NCBI RefSeq assembly: GCF_025685545.1
Contig: NZ_JAGSYC010000022.1
Span: 248,001-312,000, forward strand
Source of the DNA: Granulicella paludicola
GTDB taxonomy: Bacteria; Acidobacteriota; Terriglobia; Terriglobales; Acidobacteriaceae
DNA: 64,000 bases
Direction: 5' to 3'
Positions 36,701 through 46,817 of the stretch are shown piece after piece (position 1 is the first letter of the stretch; the number at the start of each line of letters is the position of its first letter). A model generated the notes under the pieces. The model had not been told where the DNA came from. It was given only the letters and a program-made list of their open reading frames with translations, and searched no databases. The position numbers were made by a program, and so were the translations under genes.

Positions 36701-37235
36701 CAAGCGTGCCGCTCTTCACGGCTGGGAGATCAACACCATCACCGTCTGGCAGAGCGGTAAGCCCATCTCCATCTACAACGGTGGCAATACCGACTACGAC
36801 ACCAACCCCGCCGCTCCCGATTACAAGATCGTCTACGGCAACCGCGCGACTCCGGTCAACAGCGGTGGCAACGACCGTCCCAACAAGATCGCCAGCAACC
36901 ACAACCCGCACACCCTCACCCAGTGGTTCAACACCTCGAACTACGCTCCTCAGGCGTTAGGAACGATCGGTTCGGCCAAGCGCAACTCCGAGTTTGGTCC
37001 GCGCTTCCGCCACATCGATCTGTCCTTGTTCAAAGACTTCGCGTTGACTCAGCGCTACACGCTGCAGTTCCGCGCCGAAGCCTTCGACATAACCAACACG
37101 CCTGATTACTTCATCCCGAACAACAACAACGGCGCAGCGCAGCTCGGCAGTTCGACCTTCGGCCAGGCTGGCAACGCCGTCGATCCGAACTACACTCCTC
37201 GCGAAGTGCAGTTTGCGCTCAAGTTGAAGTTCTAA
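33714..37235 (+). CDS. Oar-like TonB-dependent outer-membrane receptor
   Basis: 1173 residues. A signal peptide (cleavage near ASAQ) is followed by a carboxypeptidase-regulatory-like (Cna B) domain (IVGTVTDPTGALVPNAKVKLVN, about 47-130), a plug domain (DLPLNGRNFVQL...SVNGQDDTLNNYIIDG) and a large beta barrel ending in aromatic-rich FALKLKF. This is the typical acidobacterial receptor architecture, used for large nutrients such as oligosaccharides or proteins; no TonB box can be assigned with certainty. The GH1 beta-glucosidase follows after a strong terminator, hinting at glycan uptake. Confidence 0.92.
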   Translation: MTSIHRFSSTSTGQWTRTLRRIGHLVSLLTVLIFACSRASAQITTADIVGTVTDPTGALVPNAKVKLVNVDTHDQRDATSNTSGDFQFTLLPVGRYNVTVSVPGFKTSTISNVAVEAGDRARADVNLATGIQNETVTVEATTPLLQADNATVSSTVTAKAVQDLPLNGRNFVQLVQLVPGANEGPGNGLTSGGRPDDRRVSASFSVNGQDDTLNNYIIDGADDNERIIGTIGVRPNVEGIQEITVQTNSYSVEAGRTAGGVVSITTRSGTNQFHGSAYEYFRNDALDARNVLQRTGRKPELRQNQFGGSFGGPIIHDRTFFFGDYEGFRQVSGLTYSNTVPTADLYNDLNGLAGGTPQAIIAASNNGVATYCATVTTCIDPIALNYLKLYPAPTNSGQTNNEVISPSKTQYSSTADARVDHHFNSNNLMFARFSFNKTDTFTPPGLGNVGGFQISGGRYNFSGPATDKAYQYGLGYTHIFNQNLLLDLRATYTRINNLSLPLNYGQNADTKLGFGPNMNFNTLSNFLTPISFGSFPDIGDGAYVPLQDIDNTFQYSGTLSWTLGNHSVKVGAQLIRRQSRNVQSAFAAGQYGFGLTNDNATVANPGVTNVLQQTYINQLASSLVGAFTSEGRNYDIDPPDYRSWEPSGFALDSWKVSPKLTVQYGLRYDVFTPFTEAHNHISDFDFNKAVGSNATNIGSALLVAGQNGVSSTAGIKTDYSNVAPRIGFSYSVTPTIVVRGGYGLSYFPGNYTSNADLKNAPFVSVYSPSCGQSDLAIKLQTGAAYGNLPTSGYNSACFTAANDSTHTFDAGLPLPTPQSITSNALSFVAEDTHFRSALIQQYNLQVEKQFGANVFTIGYVGNVGQHLPETINDINQPAPFNPFATGASSAFKLAGLLPNLGSVGWMQSEGVSNYNALQTSFQRRFSHGLAFDANYTWAKDLSDITGFSEEGDQGWSNADPTRIRQIDYGIAENDIQNRFALSLNYELQFGSSFTGIKRAALHGWEINTITVWQSGKPISIYNGGNTDYDTNPAAPDYKIVYGNRATPVNSGGNDRPNKIASNHNPHTLTQWFNTSNYAPQALGTIGSAKRNSEFGPRFRHIDLSLFKDFALTQRYTLQFRAEAFDITNTPDYFIPNNNNGAAQLGSSTFGQAGNAVDPNYTPREVQFALKLKF

Positions 37236-37253
37236 CCTGTTGCCTTGTACCCA

Positions 37254-37297
37254 GGCCGCCGATCCGATAGATCAACCTTCGGGTCGGCGGCCTTTTT
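37254..37297 (+). terminator. Intrinsic terminator of the TonB receptor gene
   Basis: GGCCGCCGATCCG (37254-37266) pairs with 37280-37292 (one G-U), followed by TTTTT. It starts 18 nt after the stop. Confidence 0.9.
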
Positions 37298-37330
37298 GCT
37301 GTAAGCTTGTCCCACTCCAGGAGCACTCCC

Positions 37331-38791
37331 TTGTTGAAGATCTCAAGACGTAATCTCGCCCGCGTTCTCGGCGGCTCTGCCGCTTCGCTCTGTCTACCGC
37401 ACACAGCGTCAGCCACACTGCTCAATGCACCTGCGCCAGATCCCTCGCCCGCACGCACCTTCCCGCAAGGCTTCCTCTGGGGCTCCGCAACCGCCTCCTA
37501 CCAGGTCGAAGGCGCCATCCACGAGGGTGGCCGCGGCACCTCCATCTGGGACACCTTCTCCCACACTCCCGGCAAGACCTTCAACGGCGATACCGGCGAC
37601 GTTGCCGATGACTTCTATCACCTCTATCCAAAAGACATCGAGTTGATGAAGTCCCTCGGCGTCAAGACCTTCCGCTTCTCCGTCGCCTGGACACGCATCT
37701 TCCCCAATGGCACCGGCGCACCCAACCAGCAAGGCGTCGACTTCTATCGCAGGATGATCGAAGCTCTGCTCGCCAAGGGAATTCAACCCTTCTGCACCCT
37801 CTACCATTGGGATCTGCCGCAGACCCTGCAAGACAAGGGCGGCTGGGAGAACAGAGACACGGCCAAGGCCTTCGCCGATTACGCAGGCTACACCGCAGGC
37901 AAGCTTTCCGACCTCGTCTCGCACTTCATGACCATGAACGAGATGAGTACCTTCGTCGAACTCGGCTACGGCACCGGAACCCACGCGCCCGGTCTCAAGG
38001 TCGGCCAGAAGCGCCTCGCGCAGCTCAACCATTACGTCGTGCTTGGTCACGGCATGAGTGTGCAGGCCATCCGTGCACAGACCCGGCCCGGCACAAAGAT
38101 CGGCATCGCCGACAACATCACCGCGACCACTCCCGTCATCGAATCGCCTGAGCACATCGCCGCCACGCGCAAGGCCTTCCGTGAAGAGAACGCCATGTTC
38201 CTCACCGTTGTCGAAGAAGGCCGCTATACCGACCAGTACCTGAAGCGTCTCGGTCCCGACGCTCCAAAGTTCACCGCCGAGGAGATGAAAACGATCGCCT
38301 CCCCCATGGACTTCGTCGGCGTCAACATCTACACCCCAACCTACGTCCGCGCAGACAACTCCGAGAAGGGCTACGCCGTCGTCACCCCGCCCAAGTCCTA
38401 TCCGCACATGTATAGCTCATGGCTCAACATCGGCCCTGAAGCTCTCTACTGGGGTCCCAAGCTCATCCACGAAACCTGGAACGTGAAAGAGCTCTACATC
38501 ACCGAAAACGGCGCGTCCTCAAAGGACGAGGTCGCTCCCGACGGCGAGATCTACGACACCGACCGCGTGATGTATCTTCGCAACTACCTCACCCAACTCC
38601 ATCGCGGCGTCTCCGAAGGCATCCCCGTAAAGGGCTACTTCCTCTGGAGCCTCCTCGACAACTACGAATGGGCTGACGGCTACGAAAAGCGCTTCGGCAT
38701 CACCTACGTCGACTTCAAGACGCAGAAGCGCACACCCAAACTCAGCGCAAAGTTCTACAAGGACGTCATCGCAAAGAACGAGGTTCTTTAG
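37331..38791 (+). CDS. Beta-glucosidase, glycoside hydrolase family 1, Tat-exported
   Basis: 486 residues from a TTG (37331, AGGAG 7 nt upstream). The N-terminus has a twin-arginine signal (SRRNLARVLGG). GH1 landmarks are FLWGSATASYQVEGA, FRFSVAWTRIFPNG, LYHWDLPQ, the acid/base Glu in TMNEMS (usually TxNEP; here Pro is Met) and the nucleophile Glu in LYITENGAS. It releases glucose (or other sugars) from beta-linked oligosaccharides in the periplasm. It lies downstream of the TonB receptor and converges, 3 bp apart, on the acetamidase gene. Confidence 0.92.
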   Translation: MLKISRRNLARVLGGSAASLCLPHTASATLLNAPAPDPSPARTFPQGFLWGSATASYQVEGAIHEGGRGTSIWDTFSHTPGKTFNGDTGDVADDFYHLYPKDIELMKSLGVKTFRFSVAWTRIFPNGTGAPNQQGVDFYRRMIEALLAKGIQPFCTLYHWDLPQTLQDKGGWENRDTAKAFADYAGYTAGKLSDLVSHFMTMNEMSTFVELGYGTGTHAPGLKVGQKRLAQLNHYVVLGHGMSVQAIRAQTRPGTKIGIADNITATTPVIESPEHIAATRKAFREENAMFLTVVEEGRYTDQYLKRLGPDAPKFTAEEMKTIASPMDFVGVNIYTPTYVRADNSEKGYAVVTPPKSYPHMYSSWLNIGPEALYWGPKLIHETWNVKELYITENGASSKDEVAPDGEIYDTDRVMYLRNYLTQLHRGVSEGIPVKGYFLWSLLDNYEWADGYEKRFGITYVDFKTQKRTPKLSAKFYKDVIAKNEVL

Positions 38792-38794
38792 GAC

Positions 38795-39820
38795 TTACTT
38801 CTTCGCTGCATCCGTAAAGATGTTCTTCGGCAACATCGCATGAACGCCTACATTGCCATCGACCAGCTGTGTGATATCCATATCCACCGCAACACTCGAG
38901 AGCATGTAGGCGTCGTCGCGTGACATGTGCTTTTCCGTCACGAGAAAGTCGATCATATCGCGCAGCGCAAACTCGGTCGCCTCTTTCAAATCCGGGCTGA
39001 ACCCCATCGAGATGTAATGCGTCGGCGTCTCCGCTCGCGGCCAGTTCAACGCTTCATGCTTGTGCAACACGAACTTGAACGTCCCCGTCAGGAACGTCTC
39101 CATCGCGGTGATATCGACCTCGCCATTGCCCTGCCCCGCATGACCATCGCCAGCGACAAACAAAGCACCCTTAGCCGCCACAGGGATATACAGCGTCGTC
39201 CCCGCGACCAGTTCCTTGTTGTCCATGTTGCCCGCATGTGAGAACGGAGGCGCACTATCCACACGCCCCTGACCCGGTGCCACACCCATGCTGCCGAAGA
39301 ACGGATGCAGCGGAATATCGATCCCCGGCGCGAAGTGCCCGATCATCTTTGCGCGGTCCAGCGGGATAATGCGATTCCGGCTGTAGGGAAAGTCCATCGG
39401 CAAAAACCCACGATGCAATCCAAAGCCGTTACAAGCAAAGTTCGCGTCGATGTCCACCTTCAGTATCTGCACCTCGAGCACATCGCCCGGCTCCGCGCCC
39501 TCGATCGCCACAGGCCCCGTAAGAATGTGACCGCCTGGCCCCTTCTCGCTGTCAGGAATCGCCGCCTTGTAGATGACATCGTTGTACGCAGGAATATCTT
39601 CCGGCTTGATGCCGCGAGCCACCAGCCGCTCCGTCGACCCGCACGTCGACAGCGTCTGAATGCTCACCGTGTCGCCGCTCTTGACCGTGATCGCGGGCTT
39701 CGTCACCGCATAGTGACCCCACTCAATCGTGCTCGGCGTAGCGAGCAGCTTGTAATCCTGTGCAGACGCGGAAGACACACCAGCCAACGAAATCCCGGCA
39801 ACAAGAAGCAGACGGCGCAT
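38795..39820 (-). CDS. Acetamidase/formamidase family protein, exported
   Basis: 341 residues from ATG 39820 (GAGG 5 nt upstream). A signal peptide ends in SSASAQ. Family features of FmdA_AmdA are GGHILTGPVAIEGAEPGDVLEVQI, NNPxG-type FGLHRGF, and VAGDGHAGQGNGEVDITAME, the zinc/hydrolase core. These enzymes hydrolyse short-chain amides to acid and ammonia; this one acts outside the cytoplasm. It converges with the GH1 gene. Confidence 0.88.
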   Translation of the reverse strand: MRRLLLVAGISLAGVSSASAQDYKLLATPSTIEWGHYAVTKPAITVKSGDTVSIQTLSTCGSTERLVARGIKPEDIPAYNDVIYKAAIPDSEKGPGGHILTGPVAIEGAEPGDVLEVQILKVDIDANFACNGFGLHRGFLPMDFPYSRNRIIPLDRAKMIGHFAPGIDIPLHPFFGSMGVAPGQGRVDSAPPFSHAGNMDNKELVAGTTLYIPVAAKGALFVAGDGHAGQGNGEVDITAMETFLTGTFKFVLHKHEALNWPRAETPTHYISMGFSPDLKEATEFALRDMIDFLVTEKHMSRDDAYMLSSVAVDMDITQLVDGNVGVHAMLPKNIFTDAAKK

Positions 39821-39890
39821 GAACACCTCACAAATTTTGAAGAGACCTCTACAGCTTACCTGCGCCCCGGCCTATGCCGTTAGCCCAGCC

Positions 39891-40637
39891 CTAAGCCGTT
39901 ACCACCGCCGCGTCCTCGTCTTGCACCGTCTGCGTCTCATTCGGGCTGCCATCCAGTCCCAGCACCACATTCAGCAGCCCCGGCAGCAACGCCTCCAGCC
40001 AAGCCAGCGTTAGATCGCGCGGGCTGAACAGCGCGTTCAGCGCAAATCCTTCCAGCAACGCCTCGATCGCCAGCGTCTTGCTCCGCGTCTCCGCGGAATC
40101 GTGCTTATTCGGGAAGAACTCCGCCAGCTCTTCTTCATGCACCATCACGCTCGCCGCAATGTGCTTATCGGCGAGTTCCTTCAGCAGATCAGGATGCCGC
40201 AGCGCGAACAGCTTGAACTCGATCTGCAGCAGTAGCGTCTGCCGGTCACAGATCTGCTCGATGATGTGCCTTTGCACTGCCGCAATCCGCGCATCTTCAT
40301 CCACTGCAGCCGTCAGCCGTCCACGGATCTCTCGTGCGCGGCTCTGCATCGCACGCGTGCGCAGCGCGAGAAATACCTCAGTCTTATTGTCAAAATTTGC
40401 ATAAAAGGCGCCGCGGCTGCGGCCCGCCTCCGACGCAATATCCTCAATCCGCGACGCCTCAAAGCCATCCCGCGCGAAGATCTTCTCCGCAGCCGCCAGC
40501 AGCGCGTTGCGCGTACGTTCAGAGCGCTGAACCTGCAGACTCACACGCGGAACGACCGCCGTTTTCGACGACGAAACCTTGCGCCGGATTGAAGCATCTG
40601 ACACTAGAGCTTCGTCTTCCACAGACTTTTCCATCAT
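39891..40637 (-). CDS. TetR-family transcriptional regulator
   Basis: 248 residues from ATG 40637; a start at 40676 would put the N-terminus inside a likely operator. The HTH is RTRNALLAAAEKIFARDGFEASRIEDIASEAGRSRGAFYANFDNKTEVF (core pattern .A...F...G....T...IA..AG.S.G.FY..F..K). The C-terminal ligand domain resembles AcrR-type regulators. It is divergent from the RND efflux operon and most likely represses it and itself. Confidence 0.92.
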   Translation of the reverse strand: MMEKSVEDEALVSDASIRRKVSSSKTAVVPRVSLQVQRSERTRNALLAAAEKIFARDGFEASRIEDIASEAGRSRGAFYANFDNKTEVFLALRTRAMQSRAREIRGRLTAAVDEDARIAAVQRHIIEQICDRQTLLLQIEFKLFALRHPDLLKELADKHIAASVMVHEEELAEFFPNKHDSAETRSKTLAIEALLEGFALNALFSPRDLTLAWLEALLPGLLNVVLGLDGSPNETQTVQDEDAAVVTA

Positions 40638-40670
40638 CTTTTTGAACCGCGCGACCAGTTTCGAGCATAT

Positions 40671-40684
40671 ATACATGCGTGTAT
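40671..40684. promoter_or_regulatory. Probable TetR operator
   Basis: The dyad ATACA-TGCG-TGTAT sits in an AT-rich patch in the intergenic region between the TetR gene and the efflux operon. Confidence 0.5.
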
Positions 40685-40764
40685 GTTTTCAAGAAGAGAT
40701 GTTTCCGCACCCGTCTCCCCTAGATTTTGATTCCCGTATCCCACGCAGGTTGAGGTTACCCCTT

Positions 40765-41961
40765 ATGTTCTACCGTTCGTTCTCGTCCAAGGCGCCTATC
40801 TTCGCCGCCAGCCTTTCTGCCGCCTCCTTGATCGTTCTGGCAGGCTGCAAGTCAGCCGCGCCCCCGCCGCCGGCAGCGGGCCCCGTACCCGTACAGGTCG
40901 GTACCGCCATCCAGCAAAGCGTGCCGGTCACCGGAGAGTGGGTCGCCCAGACCGACGGCTTTGTGAACGCCCAGATTCAGCCACAGGTCTCCGGCTACCT
41001 CATCCGCCAGGACTACAAGGAAGGCAGCGTCGTCGGCAAGGGACAGATCCTCTTCGAAATCGACCCCCGTCCCTTCCAGGCCATCCTCGACCAGGCCAAG
41101 GGTCAGGTAGCCCAGGCGCAAGCCAAAGTCGGTCTCGATGAGATAAACGTCAAGCGTGACACTCCCCTCGCCCAGGCACACGCCATCGCGCAGAGCACGC
41201 TCGATACCGAGACGCAGACCCTGCAGCAGGACAAGGCCAGTGTCGCCACCGCGCAGGCGCAGGTCGATGCCGCTGCTCTCAACGTCGGCTTTACCAAGGT
41301 CCGTTCCCTCATCGATGGCATCGCCGGACAAGCCGCGCTCCAGGTCGGCAACCTCGTCAGCACCTCCTCTGTGCTGACCTCCGTCTCGCAGGTTAGCCCT
41401 ATCAAGGTCTACTTCTCCATCAGCGAGCAGGAGTACCTGTCCCTCGTCGAACGCGCCAAGCAGGGCGGCCACGCCGACCTCCTCAGCGCCGGCAACTCGC
41501 TGCCTCTGAAGCTCACCCTTGCCAACGGACAGGTCTACCCACAGACCGGCCGCATCATCTTCGTCGACCGCAGCGTCAGCGCGCAGACAGGTAGCCTCCG
41601 CATCGCCGCTCAGTTTGCGAACCCCGGCAATCTACTGCGCCCCGGCCAGTTCGGCCGCATCACCGCCCAGACCCAGATCCTGCAAAACGCCATCCTCATT
41701 CCGCAGCGCGCCGTGGCTGATCTCCAGGGCATGAACCAGGTATACGTCGTCGGTCCCGACAACACCCTTCACGTTCATACCGTAAAGCTTGGACCGCAGA
41801 TCGGACCCAACATCGTGATCTCCGGTGGACTGCAGGGCAACGAGACCGTCGTCACCGAAGGCCTCGACACGCTCAAGGACGGCGAGAAGGTAACTCCTCA
41901 GCCTGACAAGGGACTCAACGCTCCCGACGCAACGCAAACCCAGAGCGGCCAGAACCAGTAA
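40765..41961 (+). CDS. RND efflux periplasmic adaptor subunit (AcrA/MexA type), lipoprotein
   Basis: 398 residues from ATG 40765 (GAGG 9 nt upstream). A lipobox (LAGC) precedes a short Pro/Ala linker. The barrel-sandwich hybrid domain ([38 protein letters not shown]), an alpha-helical hairpin (about 110-170) and the beta-barrel domain ([14 protein letters not shown]) are in order. It links the inner-membrane pump to the outer-membrane channel. First gene of a three-gene pump operon under divergent TetR control; 11 bp before the pump gene. Confidence 0.93.
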   Translation: MFYRSFSSKAPIFAASLSAASLIVLAGCKSAAPPPPAAGPVPVQVGTAIQQSVPVTGEWVAQTDGFVNAQIQPQVSGYLIRQDYKEGSVVGKGQILFEIDPRPFQAILDQAKGQVAQAQAKVGLDEINVKRDTPLAQAHAIAQSTLDTETQTLQQDKASVATAQAQVDAAALNVGFTKVRSLIDGIAGQAALQVGNLVSTSSVLTSVSQVSPIKVYFSISEQEYLSLVERAKQGGHADLLSAGNSLPLKLTLANGQVYPQTGRIIFVDRSVSAQTGSLRIAAQFANPGNLLRPGQFGRITAQTQILQNAILIPQRAVADLQGMNQVYVVGPDNTLHVHTVKLGPQIGPNIVISGGLQGNETVVTEGLDTLKDGEKVTPQPDKGLNAPDATQTQSGQNQ

Positions 41962-41972
41962 GGGAAGCAACC

Positions 41973-44900
41973 ATGTCAAAATTCTTCATCCGCCGGCCCA
42001 TCGTGGCCATGGTGATCGCCATCCTGATGGTGATCGGTGGAACCGTCACGGTGCTCAGCTTGCCCACCGCGCAGTTCCCCAATATCGTTCCGCCTGAGAT
42101 CCTCGTGCAGGCGACCTACCCCGGTGCCGACGCCAAAACCCTCGAGCAGGCCGTAGCTACGCCCATCGAACAGCAGATGAACGGCGTCGACAACATGAAC
42201 TACATGGAGTCCACCAACGCCAGCAACGGCCTCACCCAGCTGACCGTGGACTTCGACGTAGCCACCAACCCTGACACCGATCAGATTCTCTCGCAGCTCC
42301 GCGTCTCGACCGCCCAGTCGCAGCTGCCTTCGATCGTGCAGGTCGCCGGACTCACGGTGCAGAAGGCGCTAACCTCGCCGCTGATGCTGCTGACCGTCTC
42401 GTCGCCCAAGTCGACCTACGACGGCATCTTCCTCGCGAACTACGCCAACATCAACCTGGTGGACGCCATCACCCGCGTCAAGGGCGTCTCGCGCGTGCAG
42501 GTCTTCGGAGCCGGTCCGTACGCACTCCGCGTCTGGGTCAAGCCTGACCAGCTCGCCAAGCTCGGCGTCACCGTCCCGCAGATCACCGCTGCCCTCTCCA
42601 CGCAGAACAACGTGAACCCCTCCGGCCAGATCGGCGGCGAACCTGTCCCCAGCGGACAGGAGATGACCTACACCGTTCGTACCCAGGGTCGTCTCGTCAC
42701 CGAAGAAGAGTTCGGCAACATCATCCTGCGCTCCAACCCCGATGGCTCCATCCTGCACCTCAAGGACGTCGCCCGCCTCGAGCTCGGTTCGCAGACCTAC
42801 AACCTCAACGGGCGCTTCGACGGCAAGCCCGCCGCCGTCCTCGCTGTCTATCAGCTCCCTGGCTCCAACGCCGTCGAGACCGCCAAGAACGTTCAGGCGG
42901 AACTCAAGACGCTCGAAGCGAGCTTCCCGCCTGACATCATCAGCGGCGTGCCGCTCGATACCACCAAGGCCGTCAACGCCGGTATCCACGAGATCATCGT
43001 CACGCTCGTCATTGCGCTCGCGCTCGTCATCCTGGTCGTCTACATCTTCCTCCAGGGCTGGCGCGCTACGCTCATCCCCCTCCTCGCCGTGCCCGTGTCG
43101 TTGATCGGTACCTTCATCGTCTTCCCGATGCTGGGCTTCTCCATCAACACGCTGTCCCTCTTCGGCCTCGTACTCGCCATCGGTCTCGTCGTCGACGATG
43201 CCATCGTCGTAGTCGAAGCTGTCGAACACCACATCGAAGAAGGCATGAACCCGGTCGATGCCAGCTACGCTGCCATGGAGCAGGTGTCCAGCCCGGTTAT
43301 CGCTATCGCGCTGATTCTGTCAGCCGTGTTCATCCCCACCGCCTTCATTCCCGGCATCACGGGTCGTCTGTACCAGCAGTTCGCCGTCACCATTGCGATC
43401 TCGGTCATCTTCTCGGCCTTCAACGCCCTCACCCTCAGCCCCGCACTCTGCGCTCTCCTGCTCAAGCCGAAGACCGAGAAGAAGGGCCTGCTGCAGAAGT
43501 TCTTCAACGGCTTCAACAACCTCTTCGGCCGCGTCACCAACGGCTATGTTAAAGGCTCCGGCTGGCTCGTGCGCAAGTCCTTCGTCGTGGTCTTCATCAT
43601 CCTCGGCGTCAGCGCACTCGTCCTGCTCATCGGCAAGCAACTCCCCGGCGGCTTCCTTCCGACCGAGGATCAGGGCTACGCCTTCGTGAACCTGCAACTC
43701 CCGCAAGGTGCGTCGCTGCAGCGTACGACCGAAGCCTCGGCTGACGTCGAAGCTGCCCTGCACAAGGTCCCCGGCGTGCAGAGCGTCATCTCCGTCGTCG
43801 GCTTCAGCCTTCTGTCGCAGACCCAGTCCACCTACAACGCCTTCTACTTCGTCACCTTGAAGGACTGGGACGATCGTAAGAGCAAGGATGAGCAGTTCAC
43901 CGTCATCCAGGCGAACCTTGCCAAGGCGCTCGGCGGCATCAAGCAGGGCATCGCCTTCTCCTTTGCTCCTCCGGCCATCGCTGGTCTGGGAACCTCAGGC
44001 GGCGTCTCGCTCGTGCTCGAAGATCGCTCCGGCAACAGTGATCCGCAGTTCCTCACCCAGAACGTCTACAAGTTCCTCGGTGCAATCTCGCAGAATCATC
44101 AGCTGATCGCCGCTGCCATCCCGACCTACTACCCCGCTACGCCGCAGCTCTTCGTCGATGTCGACCGCGAGAAGGTGGCCCAGCAGCAGGTGCAGCTCTC
44201 CGACGTCTACACCACCATGCAGGCGTTCATGGGCGGCAGCCTCGTCAACTACTTCAACCGCTTCGGTCGCCAGTGGCAGACCTACGTAGAAGCCGAAGGC
44301 TCGTCCCGTACGAACATCGATAACATCGGCCAGTTCTACGTCACCGCCGCCAACGGCAATCGCGTACCGCTTTCGGCCCTCACCTCGGTTCGCCGAGTCA
44401 CCGGCCCTGAGTTCACCACGCGCTTCAACGAGTACGAGGCCGCCAGCATCACCATCGTCGCTCCGCCGGGTGTCAGCTCTGGTCAGGTCATGGCCTACCT
44501 CGAGCAGACCTTCGCCCAGACCATGCCGAAGGGCATGGGTATGGACTACACCGGCCTCAGCTTCCAGGAAAAGAAGGCACAGGAAAGCATCCCTGCCTGG
44601 GTCGTCTACGCCATCTCCATCGTGCTCTGCTTCCTCATTCTGGCAGCACAGTATGAGAGCTGGTCGCTTCCCTTCGGCGTGCTGCTCAGCACTCCAGTCG
44701 CCATCCTGGGCGCGTATCTCGCTCTCTTCGGTCGGCATCTGGAAAACGATGTCTACGCGCAGATCGGTCTGGTCATGCTCATCGGTCTCTCCGCGAAGAA
44801 CGCCATCCTGATCGTCGAGTTCGCCAAGGACGAATACGAGAAGGGCGCAACAATCTTCGACGCGGCCATGAGTGCAGCTCGGCTCCGCTTCCGCCCGATC

Positions 44901-45200
44901 ATCATGACGGCCTTCGCCTTTATCCTCGGTTGCGTCCCGCTCTGGGTAGCCTCCGGCGCTGGCGGCGTCTCGCGTCAGATCCTCGGCACGGTCGTCATCG
45001 GTGGCATGTTGGCGGCAACGCTGATCGCCGTCTTCCTCGTGCCGACGACCTTCTCGCTGGCTGAGCGTGTCGCGCAGAAGTTCTCCAGCGCGCACAACGC
45101 CAGCCTCGACTCCGACCACGACGCCGGTCCGCCACGCGGCGATCGCTACGGCCAACCGGTACCTCACCAGAAGAACCCCTCGGACGGAGGTCACGCTTGA
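41973..45200 (+). CDS. RND multidrug efflux pump, inner-membrane subunit (HAE1/AcrB family)
   Basis: 1075 residues, full length for the family, with 12 membrane helices in two halves. It starts [22 protein letters not shown], has [32 protein letters not shown]-type porter sequence, and the TM4 proton relay [21 protein letters not shown] with adjacent Asp residues. The second-half [21 protein letters not shown] is also typical. It expels hydrophobic compounds using the proton gradient. The stop overlaps the channel gene by 4 bp. Confidence 0.95.
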   Translation: MSKFFIRRPIVAMVIAILMVIGGTVTVLSLPTAQFPNIVPPEILVQATYPGADAKTLEQAVATPIEQQMNGVDNMNYMESTNASNGLTQLTVDFDVATNPDTDQILSQLRVSTAQSQLPSIVQVAGLTVQKALTSPLMLLTVSSPKSTYDGIFLANYANINLVDAITRVKGVSRVQVFGAGPYALRVWVKPDQLAKLGVTVPQITAALSTQNNVNPSGQIGGEPVPSGQEMTYTVRTQGRLVTEEEFGNIILRSNPDGSILHLKDVARLELGSQTYNLNGRFDGKPAAVLAVYQLPGSNAVETAKNVQAELKTLEASFPPDIISGVPLDTTKAVNAGIHEIIVTLVIALALVILVVYIFLQGWRATLIPLLAVPVSLIGTFIVFPMLGFSINTLSLFGLVLAIGLVVDDAIVVVEAVEHHIEEGMNPVDASYAAMEQVSSPVIAIALILSAVFIPTAFIPGITGRLYQQFAVTIAISVIFSAFNALTLSPALCALLLKPKTEKKGLLQKFFNGFNNLFGRVTNGYVKGSGWLVRKSFVVVFIILGVSALVLLIGKQLPGGFLPTEDQGYAFVNLQLPQGASLQRTTEASADVEAALHKVPGVQSVISVVGFSLLSQTQSTYNAFYFVTLKDWDDRKSKDEQFTVIQANLAKALGGIKQGIAFSFAPPAIAGLGTSGGVSLVLEDRSGNSDPQFLTQNVYKFLGAISQNHQLIAAAIPTYYPATPQLFVDVDREKVAQQQVQLSDVYTTMQAFMGGSLVNYFNRFGRQWQTYVEAEGSSRTNIDNIGQFYVTAANGNRVPLSALTSVRRVTGPEFTTRFNEYEAASITIVAPPGVSSGQVMAYLEQTFAQTMPKGMGMDYTGLSFQEKKAQESIPAWVVYAISIVLCFLILAAQYESWSLPFGVLLSTPVAILGAYLALFGRHLENDVYAQIGLVMLIGLSAKNAILIVEFAKDEYEKGATIFDAAMSAARLRFRPIIMTAFAFILGCVPLWVASGAGGVSRQILGTVVIGGMLAATLIAVFLVPTTFSLAERVAQKFSSAHNASLDSDHDAGPPRGDRYGQPVPHQKNPSDGGHA

Positions 45201-46672
45201 AACGCCTAACTCTATTTACCGTCAGCGCAGCTTTGGCGACGACCCTCGCCGGCTGCAAGGTCGGGCCCAACTACAAGCGGCCCGTCGTCAACACCCCCGC
45301 AGAGTACCGCGGGGCCATGGCACCCGACGCCACCAACGGCGCCTCCGCCACGCCGCTCGGTGCACAGAAGTGGAACGATGTCTTCACCGATCCCGTCCTC
45401 CAGGCCCTCATCACCGAGGCCCTGAAGAACAACTTCGACGTGAAGATCGCCGCGGACCGCGTCCTCGAAGAAAAGGCAGCCGTCGGCGTCACCCGCGCCG
45501 GCCAGTTCCCCACGCTCTCCGGCGGCGCAAGCTACGACGCTGTATCCTTGCCCGGCGGCCTGCTCAGCGGACTCAGTGGCAATAACAACAACAGCAGCAG
45601 TGGCAGCAGCAACTCCAACAGCAACAACTCTCGCTCCAACCTGTACTCGGGCGGACTTACGGCATCGGCTGCCTGGAACCTCGACTTCTGGGGCATGTAC
45701 CGCCGCATGACCGAGGCTCAACGCGCCGAGTATCGCGCCACGCAGTGGGCGCAGCAGACCACCTACTCCACCCTCATCGACGAGATCGCCACAGACTACT
45801 ACCAGCTGCGTTCCCTCGATGCGCAACTTGCCGCCACGCGCCAGACCATCGACGCACGCAAGCAATCGCTCGACCTCACCAACACGCTGAACAACGGAGG
45901 CAGCGGAACACTCGCCGATGTTCGCCAGGCCGAGGAGCTCTACTACACGGCACAGGCCGAGGTTCCCTCGCTCGAGCAGCAGATCGCGCAGACTGAAAAC
46001 AACATCGGTCTTCTGCTCGGTCGCAACCCCGGCCCCATCCTGCGCGATGTCACAGCCTCCACGGACATCATGGCCAAGGCTGCCCACCCGGTAGCCGTTC
46101 CGGTCGGTCTTCCCTCGGAATTGCTTGAGCGTAGGCCCGATGTGCGCCGCGCAGAAGAGCTGCTGATACAAGCGAATGCAAACATCGGCGTGGCAAGAGC
46201 ACAGTTCTTCCCTTCCCTCTCACTCTCTGACACCGCAGGCACGTCTTCTTCGCAGTTGAAGAAGATCTTCGACTCCGGCAACATCTACACCTACGCAGTC
46301 GGTTCCTTGTCGCAGCCCATCTTCGACGGCGGCAAAATCCGCAACAACTATCGCGAGGCCCAGGCCAAGGACAAGGAACTTCTCGATACCTACCAGCAGA
46401 CCATCGCCGGTGCGTTCCGCGACGTCTCCAACGCTCTCGTCGCCTACTCCAAGTCCCGCGAATACCGCGAGCAGCAGGAGAAGCTGGTAGCTTCTTCCGC
46501 CGACGCCGTGCGCCTCGCGCGCATGCGCTTCAACGCCGGAGCGACCAGCTACCTCGAGGTCCTCACCAACGACACCACCCTCTACAACGCACAGCTCTCC
46601 CTGGTCACCGCACAGCAGCAGGAGGCTCAATCCCTCGTCCAGCTCTACAACGCTCTGGGCGGCGGCTGGTAA
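45197..46672 (+). CDS. RND efflux outer-membrane channel lipoprotein (NodT/OprM family)
   Basis: 491 residues with a lipobox ([16 protein letters not shown]20). Two repeats of the TolC-like coiled-coil and barrel pattern are seen ([76 protein letters not shown]). The [18 protein letters not shown] signature is diagnostic. A Ser/Asn-rich stretch of about 25 residues near 123-150 is an unusual linker. It forms the exit duct of the pump. A strong terminator follows. Confidence 0.94.
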   Translation: MKRLTLFTVSAALATTLAGCKVGPNYKRPVVNTPAEYRGAMAPDATNGASATPLGAQKWNDVFTDPVLQALITEALKNNFDVKIAADRVLEEKAAVGVTRAGQFPTLSGGASYDAVSLPGGLLSGLSGNNNNSSSGSSNSNSNNSRSNLYSGGLTASAAWNLDFWGMYRRMTEAQRAEYRATQWAQQTTYSTLIDEIATDYYQLRSLDAQLAATRQTIDARKQSLDLTNTLNNGGSGTLADVRQAEELYYTAQAEVPSLEQQIAQTENNIGLLLGRNPGPILRDVTASTDIMAKAAHPVAVPVGLPSELLERRPDVRRAEELLIQANANIGVARAQFFPSLSLSDTAGTSSSQLKKIFDSGNIYTYAVGSLSQPIFDGGKIRNNYREAQAKDKELLDTYQQTIAGAFRDVSNALVAYSKSREYREQQEKLVASSADAVRLARMRFNAGATSYLEVLTNDTTLYNAQLSLVTAQQQEAQSLVQLYNALGGGW

Positions 46673-46700
46673 AAGCACGAAGCAACTCAAAAAGCATGAA

Positions 46701-46731
46701 GGGACTTGAGCATCGCTCAAGTCCCCTTTTC
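46701..46731 (+). terminator. Terminator of the RND operon
   Basis: GGGACTTGAGC (46701-46711) pairs perfectly with 46715-46725 around ATC, followed by CTTTTCTGTT. Confidence 0.88.
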
Positions 46732-46781
46732 TGTTCAGAATCTCCGAAGAGCATCTACTTCTGCACTCGCCGTCGCATTAG

Positions 46782-46817
46782 CCCTACTCCCTACTCCCTG
46801 TCCCCCTACTTCTCCCC
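46782..46817. repeat. CCCTACT heptad-like repeat, copy 2
   Basis: CCCTACTCCCTACTCCCTGT-type tandem, the reverse complement of copy 1 at 17754. It overlaps the last codons of the ROK regulator. Confidence 0.6.

Noticed and set aside
43995-45194. 399-codon open frame antisense to the RND pump
   Set aside because: Same reason: composition is that of a reverse-complement shadow of the pump gene.
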